From Ahaetulla prasina (Eukaryota > Chordata > Lepidosauria > Squamata > Colubridae), in NCBI RefSeq assembly GCF_028640845.1, contig NC_080548.1, forward strand, positions 19,979,821-20,043,820: a DNA stretch of 64,000 nt, read 5' to 3'. The notes under the pieces were generated by a model. That model searched no databases. It saw nothing but the letters and a program-made list of their open reading frames with translations, and was not told the DNA's origin. Shown in pieces: positions 31,940 through 43,040 of this stretch; the first letter of the stretch is position 1, and each line of letters opens with the position of its first letter. A program made the position numbers and the translations under genes.

Positions 31940-32045
31940 CAGGGGTCTCCAATCTTGGTCACTTTAAGCATAGAGAACTTCAACACCCAGAATTCTGGGA
32001 GTTGAAGTCCTCCAGGCTTAAAGTAGCCAAGGTTGGAGACCCCTG
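31940..32045. mobile_element. Fold-back hAT MITE (first of three in series)
   Basis: Ends CAGGGGTCTCCAATCTTGG and CCAAGGTTGGAGACCCCTG; perfect duplication CCCTAAAG at 31932-31939 and 32046-32053. Confidence 0.95.
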
Positions 32046-32054
32046 CCCTAAAGG

Positions 32055-32459
32055 CAGTGGTGGGATTCAGCCAGTTCGTACCACTTCGGAAGAACCAGTG
32101 GTTAATTTTCCGAGCAGTTTGGCAAACTGGTTGTTGGAAGAAATCATTAGGCCTCTGTGGCTCAGACTGGTAAGACAGTCTGTTATTAACAGCAGCTGCC
32201 TGCAATTACTGCAGGTTCAAGCCCCACCAGGCCCAAGGTTGACTCAGCCTTCCATCCTTTATAAGGTAGGTAAAATGAGGACCCAGATTTTTGGGGGCAA
32301 TAAGTTGACTTTGTATATAATATACAAATGGATGAAGACTATTGCTTGACATAGTGTAAGCCGCCCTGAGTCTTCGGAGAAGGGCGGGATATAAATGCAA
32401 ATAAATAAAAAAAATTAGGGCAGAGAACTGGTTGTTAAATTACTTGAATCCCACCACTG
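32055..32459. mobile_element. GAACCGG-family hAT element (second of three), split by a SINE
   Basis: Ends CAGTGGTGGGATTCAGCC and TGAATCCCACCACTG. Target duplication CCTAAAGG against CCTAAAGC at the present right edge. SINE at about 32150-32414. Confidence 0.93.
32150..32414 (+). mobile_element. tRNA SINE with CR1-like tail
   Basis: Head 'ggcctctgtggctcagactgg', body 'caaggttgactcagccttcc', tail 'gccgccctgagtcttcgg' and 'atataaatgcaaataaataa'. Confidence 0.9.
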
Positions 32460-32466
32460 CCTAAAG

Positions 32467-32587
32467 CAGGGGTCTCCAACCTTGGTCCCTTTAAGATTTG
32501 TGGACTTCAACTCCCAGAGTCCCTCAGCCAGCAATGCTGGGAGTTGAACTCCACAAGTCTTAAAGGGACCAAGGTTGGAGACCCCTG
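32467..32587. mobile_element. Fold-back hAT MITE (third of three)
   Basis: Ends CAGGGGTCTCCAACC and GGTTGGAGACCCCTG; perfect duplication GCCTAAAG at 32459-32466 and 32588-32595, whose first G is the last base of the preceding element. Confidence 0.95.
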
Positions 32588-32595
32588 GCCTAAAG

Positions 32596-33640
32596 TATGT
32601 TGAATGACAGCATCCCATCACTCTTAATTGGCTGTGCTGACTGGGAATAAAAGGCTTATTTATAGGCAAACTCATTTGGAGTGAACCAATTTGAGAAAGG
32701 ATGGGATAAGGATGGAATATGCTTTTCTAAGAACTGGTCCTGGATGGATCCATCTCGACCCAGGTTCACTGCAGGCCTGTGGAAATGAACAGTAAATTCC
32801 ATAGGGATTTACTAAGCCTACCTCCAAACCCCCGGTGGGGTTTGCAAAGGAAAAAAAAAAGATGTCATTCTTATCATGCTTTATAAGAAACCAAACTAAT
32901 CTTAGCATGGTTTTATTTTATATGCTAATGTAACAAAACACCGACAAGGTTGATCTGGATGTATTGATAAAAGTAGACTATACAACCCAGTTAAGAACTG
33001 AGGGATCCTGCTGGGATACTATCCTAATAGACACTGACATGACAACAGTAACCATAGTAACTGTTTCCTCCATCATAACGGCTGTGCTTTCGTCTCTCTT
33101 TCTGGGCTTCAGAAGAAGGTGAGGACATTGAGATGAAGGAACACCATTTGGAAGTCAAAGATACTCTCCAACTCTTTGATGTCAACTGTGTGACCCAAGC
33201 CATCCTACTTAAGTTCTTTCAAGTGTCAGCTCTGGCTGGTTTCACTTTGATGAAATAGAAATACCTCCAAGGGAGGGCAGAGTTAAAATAGCAACAGTGC
33301 AATCAAATGAATATTTGAAAAACGAAATGAAATGGTACCCCCCCCTGCCCCCATAGCTTAAAAACCTGACAGCAATTCAATCCAGATCCTTGTATATTTT
33401 GCCAGCACAGATTATATATTCTGGGCATCTCTCTTCCACTCCTTCCTAGCTTCTAACTATGTTAAGAAAATATGGTACCCCAACATCCTATGCATTAGAA
33501 TGCTTCCCAGATCCCGAACATCCTATATAAGGACAAGTGTTCTGGTTTGTGAGCTCTGTCTCTATTAACTATCTAATTTGCTAGACATTTTTATGTTGTC
33601 TTCTGGATCATGGGTGGAATCTAATCAAGGAGAGAAGCAT
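32596..33640. other. Intron 1, unassigned
   Basis: About 1 kb with no recognised repeat or gene. Confidence 0.4.
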
Positions 33641-33647
33641 CTTTAGA

Positions 33648-33905
33648 ATAGAATAGAATAGAATAGAATAGAATAGAATAGAATAGAATAGAATAGAATA
33701 GAATAGAATAGAATAGAATAGAATAGAATAGAACAGAACAGAACAGAATAGAATAGAATTTTTATTGGTCAAGTGTGATTGAACACACAAGGAATTTGTC
33801 TTGATGCATATGCTCCCAGTGTACATAAAAGAAAAGATATCAAGGTACATCAAGGTACAACACTTATAGCACTTAATGATAGTCATAGGGTACAAATTTA
33901 ACACT
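33648..33905 (-). mobile_element. Snake1 CR1-L3 fragment with (GAATA)n array
   Basis: Pentamer array at 33648-33758, then 'ttattggtcaagtgtgattg', 'aaggaatttgtcttgatgca' and 'ggtacaacacttatagc'. Confidence 0.9.
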
Positions 33906-34155
33906 TAATGAAACTTAGAACTAAGGAGAAATTTCCTGATAGTTAGAACAATTAATCAGTGGAATAACTTGCCTCCAGAAGTTGTGAATGCTCCAACACT
34001 GGAAATTTTGAAGAAGATGTTGGATAACCATTTGTCTGAAATGATGTAAGGTTTCCTGCCTAAGTAGGGGGTTGGACTAGAAGACCTCCAAGGTCCCTTC
34101 CAACTCTGTTATTCTATTCTATTCTGTTCTGTTCTGTTCTGTTCTGTTCTATCAT
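33906..34155 (+). mobile_element. CR1 LINE 3' end with (TATTC)n/(TGTTC)n tail
   Basis: 'acttagaactaaggagaaat', 'aacaattaatcagtggaata', 'gttggataaccatttgtctg', 'ggttggactagaagacctcc', followed by pentamer repeats. Confidence 0.9.
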
Positions 34156-34637
34156 TCAATCATTGTTTTCAATTATTAGATTTGTCTTCCAGTAAGACAC
34201 ACATGGTTTTGCACAACAAGAGGACAATTACTATTTTCAGAAGAAAATTCCGCCTGAAAAAATTACGCAATTCTCAATAGCAAAAAATAAATAAAATTCA
34301 CCAGATTTAGACATTCAGAAAAAAACAGATCGTACTCCTTAGGATGCTCCTTTATTGGCATTACCTTTTTGTTAGTGTTGAAATTGAGAGACACACATTT
34401 GAAAGTAAAACAGACTAAGTGTGGGTATAAGGATATATGAAAGATTAATTGAAATCAAATTAATTTTCTTAATTCAGTTTGGCCAATAATTAAATATATA
34501 AAGATCAAACCAGTAAAAAAGTATTTGCTTTGTCTCTGTGTGCTGTGACTGCAAACCCAACTGTTTAAGCAAACAAGTTATGGTTTTGATATATTGTATG
34601 CACTCAAGGATAAAGACCTTTACCTTTGAGTGTTTAC
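34156..34637. other. Intron 1, unassigned
   Basis: AT-rich; nothing recognised. Confidence 0.4.
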
Positions 34638-34994
34638 GGGACGCGGTGGCTCAGGGGCTAGGACGTTGCGCTTGTCGATCGAAAGGTCGGCAGCTCGGCG
34701 GTTCGAATCCCTAGCGCTGCTGTGCAACAGGGTGAGCTCCCGTTACTTGTCCCAGCTTCTGCCAACCTAGCAGTTTCGAAAGCACATAAAAATGCAAGTA
34801 GAAAAAATAGGGACCCCCTTTGGTGGGAAGGTAACAGCGTTCCGTACGCCTTTGGCATTGAGTCATGCTGGCCACATGACCACGGAGACGTCTTTGGACA
34901 GCGCTGGCTCTTCGGCTTTGAAACTGAGATGAGCACCGCCCCCTAGAGTCAGGAACGACTAGCAGGTATGTGCAAGGGGAACCTTTACCTTTAT
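34638..34994 (+). mobile_element. Sauria-type tRNA SINE
   Basis: Head 'gacgcggtggctcagggg', B-box GGTTCGAATCCC, tail 'ggggaacctttacctttatg'. TATGCACTCAA occurs at the right edge and about 40 bases before the left edge, with a stray ACCTTTACCTTT between. Confidence 0.92.
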
Positions 34995-37283
34995 GCACTC
35001 AAAGACCACAGATATTAAGAACTTCACATAAGACAAAAATAATTTCCCCTTCCAAGGGCAACTATTGGAAGGAAGTTTTTTTTAAAAAAAAATGACAACA
35101 TAATAGTCCTTGCCCCACAATCACAAACACACTCAATTTATATGTGTTACCAATTGGCAATCCTGGTGCGTTAATCCCAAACAAGCCAGGATTTGTAAAC
35201 TAACATCAAATCCAAGTTTGCGTCTCTAAAATAAATGAGGCAAAAAGCTAAAGTCCCCACCTTCAGTTTGCATCCTAACCAAATCCATCTTGATTTGCTG
35301 AGCTCTGCTGTTACGGAAAGAAGGAAATTATTTTCTACCAGCAGAACCAAAGCAAAAATTCAACAGCAAAAAAAAAAAAAAAAGTTATATTCAGAATATG
35401 TGTGGGGCTTTTTTTTTTAATGAAATAGACTCAACCTGGTATGTTAAACTTCCGTTAAGCTTAACATCTCATTTCCCTCAATTCCCCAATGCTGCAAAAT
35501 GCTTCTATGACATCATTGCTTTGGGGCAAAAAAACAACAACCCTAATTGACCCTGGACCACGAAAAAGTTATCAGCCCTCCTCATGTGATGAAAGCAACT
35601 GGTCTAAAAAGAGCGTCTTTTTTTAAAAAAAAGAGACAGAGAAAGAGAGAAGCTGGGAGCAAAAACAAGTTATTAGAAAAGCAGCTTTTAAACCGATATA
35701 AATAAAATGGATATAAATAGACAGAATGTATTCGTATGCTTGGGATTTATTCAGGCGGAATATAAAATGCTCATCACATGCCTCTTAGCCACACACTATT
35801 TCCAAACTGGCTCAGCTCTGTCTTCAGGGAAGAGATGTTTAAAAACACCCTTTCCTTCCCCTTCCCCTTCCCCTCCCCTCCTCACCCAGCTTTAAAGCTG
35901 GACGGGGCATTTGAAGGAAAGCTTCTCAGCTCTTGGCATAAATTGCATCAGTCTGATTTGAGATTTATTCCCAGCTCTGAGATTGGAATGCTGGATTACC
36001 AGGAGCAATTCATTTCCCTGAAGAACTCATTTTGTGTCTGCTGTTTCTTTTTTAAAAAAAAAACCCAAATAGTAATAATAAAATGCCCTTCACCCTGCTT
36101 ATATTTACACTTAAGAATCCCACTTTCAAAAAAAAACCAAAAAACAACCCATCCTGCTAGTTGGCCGTAGATGTTTGAGCTATTTATTTTAACAAGGTAT
36201 ACCCCACCTTTTGAATGAAACCATCACCACAGCAAATTGCAATCAATTAAAAGAAAATGAGAATCAAAAAGGTTTTTCGTTTGACTAAGCAGCGGATCCT
36301 GGGCAGGTAAACGGATGAACTTTTCCCTTCTTTTCTCCATTTCCATTCGTTTTATTGTCTTTGACAATGCCTGCGTTCCGTTTCAGGGTTTCTGAAGCGA
36401 GGAAGAATCGAGCTCGGCCCGATCTCACGCTGGTGATTGCTCTTGAAAATTAGCCTGTGCCGTGACTGTTAACCAAATTGCAAGGGCAAGCACACAATTG
36501 TGAGAGCAATGATCCTAGAGATGGGGTGTTTGCTCATGGAGAGCAAAATGGGGACTCTTGGCAGAGAACGTTCGCACCAGACAATCAATGTCCTTGTCCA
36601 AGAAAAAGGGTGACTTCCGTCACCATACCCTCCTAGCAGGACAGACAAAGGCTTCCTTTGAACTGAGACAGAACATTGCCATGGATTTCATCACCACTTC
36701 AAGGAGATATATCAAAGCCATTAGACAAAGAAAATGCCCTCAGCCGGCTTCATTTAATGTACGTATCAGTAAGACTCAGTGTGTTAGAACAAAACTCAAC
36801 TTCTTAGAAGCTGCAAAGAACTCGCTTTCCCATTATGATATTTTTACAAAGCGGGAATAACATGGCCTCATTATTTAGCGTTCGTGGCGTTGGCAGAGTT
36901 TCATTCGTCCGACAAAAGGACCTCCAAATATATGCACCCGCTTATCGCCAAAGAGCATCTTTTCATGGGCATGTACAGCTACAGGCAGACTTCTCGGCCT
37001 TAAGAAAGCTGGGGATTGTTCTCAACACCAGGGATGGGGGCGGGAAGGGTATGACTTGCAGACAAGTAGAAAGCCGCAAAAAAATTCCCACTGAATCCTG
37101 CATGTTTCTGAGGCTCAGTATCAAAAGCTTTATACGGATTCTTCTTGGTGGAAAGGATCATAGAATCGGAACAGACGGAAGGGTTTTGCGAGGACGGGAT
37201 ATAAAGGATGAGCACCAGGGAGTTCTTAAAAAGTCTCTTCTGAAGAAAAATCGGAAGCAGCATCTTCCACTGCTCAAAACGTC
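34995..37283. other. Long stretch of intron 1 without recognised repeats
   Basis: 2.3 kb with only short homopolymers and a (CCCTT)n run near 35850. ORFs of up to ~200 codons run into the neighbouring LTR and show no known domain. It is the least repeat-rich part of intron 1 and a reasonable place for conserved non-coding elements. Confidence 0.4.
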
Positions 37284-37920
37284 TGTCGTGTCCCACCCCC
37301 ACCCCCACTCCGACGAACGAGTCAAGGAAGTCCGTGTCAAACTTGGCAACGAAGCCTCTGCAGCTTGCCAAGTCCCTTCGAGGTTTATCAGGGCAGGCAG
37401 GAGTCCAAGTTGTGACTTCAGCGATAGGGTCCGGTATCAGCAAACTCGATAAGACTTTGCTTGACTCAAGGTTGGAATGCCAAAAGCAGGTCCTTTATAT
37501 AGGCTGTGGGGTGTGGCTCCATGACTCAGCATTTATCCAGGCCTGCCCCTCCCCTCCTTCTGCTAGCATCGCCTCTCAGATCTCCGGAAGCGAGGGTCCT
37601 CCCACCCTGAATTGTCTTCAGCTGGATCTGCTGGCAGCTTCTGGGAAAGGGAGGGGTCAGAGGGAGTAGGGCCGAGTAATTCCAATACCTGGCTGCCTTC
37701 CTGCTCTGACGGCTGAGCCAAAGGAACAAACGCTGTATGAGTGAGGTTTATCGGGCTTGTCCTCCCACTCCTGGAATCCTCTCCGGGCATAGGGCCAGGG
37801 CCGGGGGCTGGAGGCATGACAGGCCGTTCATCTTCATTATCAGATTCGGAGTCTGATAAAAGGCCCGGTTGGAGACGGGAGGGGCCCGGCTGAGGAGAGG
37901 AGGGAGGACAAGTCACAACA
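37284..37920 (-). mobile_element. Solo LTR (TGTTGTG...CACGACA family)
   Basis: Minus-oriented LTR starting TGTTGTG (37920) and ending CACGACA (37284). Contains CTATATAAAGG as TATA box and aligns along its length with 41669-42186. Five-base flanks ACGTC and ACTTA do not match. An open frame covers 37563-37916. Confidence 0.85.
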
Positions 37921-37934
37921 ACTTATATTGTTAG

Positions 37935-38631
37935 TAAGGTGACCAATCGTCCTCCTTTAGGGAGGACAGTCCTTCTTCTGTAAGTTCTGTCCTCTCTCGA
38001 AAAGTGTCCTCCTACATGTCCTCCTTTTCGATATCTGAAGACTAATCTGTAAATCTCCGTATTCGATCGATGCCGATCCGATCCGTTGCATGTAATCTGA
38101 TGTATTTGTATTTGACATGACGATTCATCAAGGCTTGGTACAGTGCAGTGAGATGCGATTATGAGACACATGCGCTCCACACAGGAGAATTGTTTTGAGA
38201 GAGTGCGCCGCGCGCAAGAGTGCGCCGCGCACATGTGGCTTTCTTTACTTCTTATCGAAACATGACACGGCACACACGCACGCATTAGACTCACTTCTTT
38301 CCCAGTGAATATTCAATCATACACAGGTGAGCACAATAATTCACGCTTTATTCATTCATTATCTATTTAATAATTTCCAAATATGTATAATTTTAGTTAC
38401 CAGTTTATTTATTCAATGGAAAAGTACTCATTTAAATAATCATTAATAAGCAGGTAAGAATTATTACAATATAAAATATTATTACAAATGTGTTTTTTTA
38501 TTATGCATTTATCATATTATATAGTGTATTCTGCATTATTGTTGCAATGAATATTTTTTTTTTATTTACGATATTTTTTTTCTTCAATTTATTTGTGCCC
38601 TCCTTCTCATTGTAAAAAAGTTGGTCACCTT
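37935..38631. mobile_element. hAT-type element with TAAGGTGACCAA termini
   Basis: Inverted ends TAAGGTGACCAA and TTGGTCACCTT; flanks ATTGTTAG and ATTGTTAA (7/8). The 5' part 'ctttagggaggacagtcc' parallels 'cttttggcgggacagtcc' in the element at 23126. The interior has two 'gagtgcgccgcgc' copies. Confidence 0.85.
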
Positions 38632-38797
38632 ATTGTTAAGGAGCCTTCTCCTCTTACTTTAAGCTGAAATCTCTCTCATTACTGATTCTCGATCTGTCTT
38701 CTAAACCAACAGAGAACAGCAGCACCCTTCCTCTGCAAGCATGGCAAGGATTCTGGCTAACCACCAAAGCCAAGCCAAATTTTGGGTTGTGGGTGCT

Positions 38798-38901
38798 TCA
38801 TCTCCGGAGACTTTCAAGAAGAGACTGGCCAGTCATTTGACTGGGGTGGTATAAGGTCTCCTACCTTGAGCTGGAGGTTGGACTAGAAGACCGTGAAGTT
38901 C
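38798..38901 (+). mobile_element. CR1 LINE 3' terminus
   Basis: 'agactttcaagaagagactgg', 'ggaggttggactagaagacc'. Confidence 0.7.
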
Positions 38902-39124
38902 CAGTGGCGGGTTTCTCATTATGTGACTACCGGTTCGCCACGTGCACATATGCTCGCTTCATGCGCGCACAACTGCCTTCCACACATGCGCCCGGTCTTC
39001 CGCACATGTGCCCAGGCTCAAAAACATGCCTAAATAGCATAGCATAAAGCAGTGGCCGGGCCCACCTGCAATTTCCACTACCGGCTCCAGCGAACCGGTC
39101 CGAACCGGCTGAATATGATTGCTG
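38902..39124. mobile_element. GAACCGG-family hAT element
   Basis: Starts CAGTGGCGGGTTTCTC; contains 'cgaaccggtccgaaccggctg'; the right end is degenerate. Confidence 0.7.
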
Positions 39125-39595
39125 CATTTGGCGCTCCATGGCATTGGGCCGGGCTATCTACGGGACCGCCTGCTGCTACCAAATACCTCTCACCGACCCG
39201 TGCGCTCTCACAGAGAGGGACTCCTCAGGGTGCCATCGGCTAGGCAGTGCCATCTGGCGACACCCAGGGGAAGGGCCTTCTCTGTGGGGGCTCCCACCCT
39301 CTGGAACGAACTCCCCCCAGGACTTCGTCAACTTCCAGACCTCCGAACCTTCCGCCACGAGCTTAAAACACATCTATTTGTCTGCGCAGGGCTGGACTAG
39401 GTTTTTTAAATTTAGATTTTAAATGGGTTTTATTATATATATTGTTTTAATTATCGGGCTATATTTAATAAGTTTTTTAACCGACATTTTATCTTGTATT
39501 TATATGTATTTTATTTGCCTGTGAACCGCCCTGAGTCCCTAGGGAGATAGGGCGGTATACAAATCTGAATAAACATAAACATAAACATAAACATA
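39125..39595 (+). pseudogene. L2-type LINE ORF2 C-terminus and 3' end
   Basis: The plus frame reads R-G-R-A-F-S-V-G-A-P-T-L-W-N-E-L-P-P-G-L and L-K-T-H-L-F, the L2/CR1 C-terminal block, followed by 'gaaccgccctgagtccctag' and an (ATAAAC)n tail. Same family at 62880. Confidence 0.9.
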
Positions 39596-40174
39596 TAGTT
39601 AAACTCTGCCTTCTTTGTACGATCAATCAAGGGAATCTATACAGAGTACTTCTCTCATCCGGGTACTGACCGGCTAAATATCTGATCAGCTTAAAGAAGT
39701 CACGTAGAACCATGCCTTCAAATCATACCTTATAAAGGCATATCTATTATTTAACAGTACAATTTATCAGTGCAGGAGAGAAATGCCTAGTCTGCCACCC
39801 TAGAGTCATTTATGATCTTTGCCTTGATTTTATGCAACCTTTCACCTAATGTTATGCAGACTTTGGCCTAATACATGCATCTTACCTAGACAAACAGCTC
39901 TAACATCTGATAAGAGCTTCTTGCCTAAAAGGGAAATCTTTGTTGTAAAAAATGGTGCGTCTACCACTGAATTAAGGTTATTTTATGAGGAATTAGCCAT
40001 ACTGGCTTACTGGCTGCATTCAGACAAGCTGCATCTTCTGATTCCTTACAGTTAGTCATTCCCTGGGATTGCACAGCACACAGATTCATAAATTAACCCA
40101 GCCCAGGTATGCTCTGCAAATATATCCATTAAGTTTCAAACCAAGAACTGACTTAATGAAACAAGGACTCCAAA
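39596..40174. other. Intron 1, unassigned
   Basis: Nothing recognised. Confidence 0.4.
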
Positions 40175-40781
40175 CAGAGGTGAAATGCTCCCGGTTTGGA
40201 CTGGATCGCCCAATCCATTAGCGATGGTGATGAATGGTTCGGAGAACCGGTAGCAAAAATCCCTGCCCCACCCCCATTCCCAGCTGAGCCACGCGATCAT
40301 CAGAGGCCCTTTTTTTTACTTTTAAAAGCATTTTTTTCTTCGGTCGAAAAAATGCTTTTAAAAGTTTTTAAAAAAGCCTCTGATGATCGTGTGGCTCAGC
40401 TGTGATTGCCAGAACCTTTTAAAAGCATTTTTTCTACAACTTCTTCAGCCAAAGAGGTTGTAGAAAAAAATGCTTTTAAAGGGCTCTTCTGACGATCCCA
40501 GCTGAGTTGCCTGATCGTCAGAGGCTTTTTTTTCTTTTAAAGGCATTTTGGTTTTTTGCCTTTAAAAGAAAAAAAAAAGCATTTGACAATCAGGCAACTC
40601 AGCTGGGATCATCAGAGGAGCCTTTTAAAAGCATTTTTTACAACCTCTTCGGCCGAAGAGGTTGTAGAAAAAATGTTTTTAAAAGTAAAAAAAAAGTTCG
40701 CCACGCCCACCCAATCACATTGCCCCTCCCCCAAGCCACACCCACAAAACCGGTAGTAACAAATTACACATTTCACCACTG
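40175..40781. mobile_element. hAT element (GGTGAAATGCTCCC subtype) carrying four hairpins
   Basis: Starts CAGAGGTGAAATGCTCCC, ends ACATTTCACCACTG; flanks ACTCCAAA and ACTCCACA (7/8). The interior (40281-40686) is four successive inverted repeats, absent from the related copy at 25528. Confidence 0.88.
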
Positions 40782-41512
40782 ACTCCACACTTCATTTATT
40801 ACGGTGCATGTTAATTAAAGCAAGCTTCTTTCTTTAAGAGCCTTGGCCTACCTCGCACCATTCATCCTCTTCTTTAATTTAGTTGATCTCTATAAAAAGC
40901 CTCAGAGGTAGCTTCATCTCAGAAAGAATCACCCAGAATATCCATCATAAATAAATGACAATCGCATCGCATCCCAGAAAGGTTTATGTCGATACGCTCA
41001 ACATTGCCCATCTCAACCTTATAAATGCAGAGAGCAGATTGATTTTCATCAGTGGCCACTATTAGAAATTGACATTCTGGTTTCAGTTGCTGGTTTCCGC
41101 TGTTGTTTTTTTAAAACTTTGCTGTTTGGTAATACCTGTACCTGCTTAAGTTCTTTTCCGAGAAGTTCCACAGAAAGCTAGAAGAAAGTACAGTATTTGC
41201 TATCCTGAGTGCTGTGAATGCATTTATTAGCATTGTGCTATTAGATTCAATGCGGTTGCAACTCACTGCAATAGATTTAATTTTACAGCGCTTTGACCAA
41301 AAGTGGCAATACTGCACCTGACATTATCTGCTTTTTTTTTGCTTTTAAAGCACTGCTGAGTGGGGGAGTGGAGATGATCAGGATCAAGCCCATGATATAT
41401 GCCTAGAAAAATGGACAGTAACTGCTTCCCTGCACCCTACAATTCTACAGACAGTCAACTGGAACATAAGGAAAGACAATCCAGACACGACTAAAGACAA
41501 GATAGAGAAGGG
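40782..41512. other. Intron 1, unassigned
   Basis: Nothing recognised. Confidence 0.4.
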
Positions 41513-41668
41513 ATGTCAAACTCGGTTTCATTGAGGGCCGCATCAGGATTGTGTTTGACCTCGGAGGGCTGGAGCGGGCGTGACCGGGGTGGGCGTGGCC
41601 AGCTCGATGTCACTTGTGTCAGGGGGCCCAAGTGAGGGCCTGAGCACCCTGCCGGCAAAAATGGGCTC
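41513..41668. mobile_element. 5' part of a hAT-type element (GGATGTCAAACTC)
   Basis: 'agggatgtcaaactcggttt', 'gagggccgcatcagg' and 'gggcgtggcc' form a recurring squamate repeat start. It is cut off by the LTR insertion. Confidence 0.55.
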
Positions 41669-42186
41669 TGTTGTGCCTCGCCTGCCCTCCCCTCCTCAGC
41701 CGGGCCCCTCCCATCTTCTGCTATTTGAGCCAGAGACTGATAGTGAAGAAGAATGGCCTGGCATGCCTCCAGCCCCCACCCCTAGCACCATGCCCGGACA
41801 CAATGAGCAAACAAACCTCCCTCCTACAGTGTGTGGGCACGAAGCCAACCACGTGCTAAAAGTGCCGGCAGCAGAGCAGGAGGACGAAAAGACACAGTGG
41901 ACGGATCCCCGCTTCTGGAGAATGGAGAGGCGACGTCAGCAAAAGGAAGGGAGGGGCAGGCCTGGATAAGTGCTGAGTCATGGAGCAACACCCCATGGCC
42001 TATATAAAGGATCTGCTTTTTGGCATTCCTTGAGTCAGGCAAAGTCTCATCTGGTTGCTGAAGTCCTTGGATTCCTGCCTGCCCTGAGAACTCTGACAGG
42101 AATTTGGCAAAGCTGCAGAGGCTTCGTGGCCAAGCTTGATACAGACTTCCCAGACCCGGCCGTCAGAGGAGGAGTGGGACACGACA
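41669..42186 (+). mobile_element. Solo LTR with perfect 5-bp duplication
   Basis: 518 bases, starts TGTTGTG and ends CACGACA (imperfect inverted ends). Flanked by GGCTC at 41664-41668 and 42187-42191. TATA box CCTATATAAAGG near 41998. An open frame (41580-41969) crosses the 5' half. A 5-bp duplication fits Ty3-type elements or some retroviruses. No internal genes remain. Confidence 0.92.
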
Positions 42187-42232
42187 GGCTCTCTTAATCT
42201 TCTCATCATTCTTATCACCCATCTCCTCCCAC

Positions 42233-42235
<3 letters not shown>

Positions 42236-42293
<58 letters not shown>

Positions 42294-42300
42294 CAACAAC
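42236..42300. repeat. (AAT)n/(AAC)n microsatellite
   Basis: About 18 ATA/AAT triplets then CAA triplets, at the 3' tail of the CR1 copy that follows. Confidence 0.95.
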
Positions 42301-42805
42301 AGAGTTGGAAGGGACCTTGGGGGCCTTCTAGTCAAACCCCCTGACCAGGCAGGAAACCCTACACCATCTCAGACAGATGGTTATCCAACATTTTCTTAAA
42401 AATTTCCAGTGTTGGAGCATTCACAATTTCTGCAGACAAGTCGTTCCACTTATTAATTGTTCTAACGGTCAGGAAATTTCTCCTTAGTTCTAAGTTGCTT
42501 CTTTCCTTGATCAGTTTCCACCCATTGCTTCTTGTTCTACCCTCAGGTGCTTTGGAGAACAGCCCGACTCCCTCTTCTTTGTGGCAACCCCTGAGATATT
42601 GGAACACTGCTATCATGTTTCCCCTAGTCCTTCTTTTTATTAAACTAGACATACCCAGTTCCTGCAACCGTTCTTCATATGTTCTAGCCTCCAGTCCCCT
42701 AATCATCTTTGTTGCTCTTCTCTGCACTCTTTCTAGAGTCTCGGCATCTTTTTTACATCGCAGCGACCAAAACTGAATGCAGTCTTTCAAGTGTGGCCTT
42801 ACTTA
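42300..42805 (-). pseudogene. CR1 LINE ORF2 C-terminus and 3' end
   Basis: The minus frame (42359-42790) includes C-I-Q-F-W-S-L-R-C-K-K-D-A-E-T-L-E-R-V-Q, then N-F-L-T-V-R-T-I-N-K-W-N-D-L and H-L-S-E-M-V-stop. 143 codons open; the 5' part is missing. Confidence 0.93.
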
Positions 42806-43040
42806 CAACTGTATGACTGTAACTTGTTGCTGTAACCTTACAATTTATATTGTTTCCTAGTTTGATTCGATTGCTTATTTGTACCCTATGACTATCATTA
42901 AGTGTTGTACCTTATGATTCTTTATGAATGTATCTTTTTTTCTTATGTACACTAACAGCGTATGCACCAAAGACAAATTCCTTGTGTGTCCAATCCCATT
43001 TGGCCAATAAAGAATTCTATCTATCTATCTATCTATCTAT
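42806..43040 (+). mobile_element. Snake1 CR1-L3 fragment with (TCTA)n tail
   Basis: 'ccctatgactatcattaagtg', 'gacaaattccttgtgtgtcc', 'ttggccaataaagaattc' then (CTAT)n. Confidence 0.88.

Noticed and set aside
36835..37452. 205-aa plus-strand ORF, the longest non-repetitive-looking plus-strand frame in intron 1
   Set aside because: Its second half lies inside the antisense of the LTR at 37284-37920, and the first half has no recognisable domain or conserved splice context.
42300..42805. 143-codon open CR1 reverse-transcriptase-type frame as a live gene
   Set aside because: Only the C-terminal fragment is present, without endonuclease or catalytic RT motifs.
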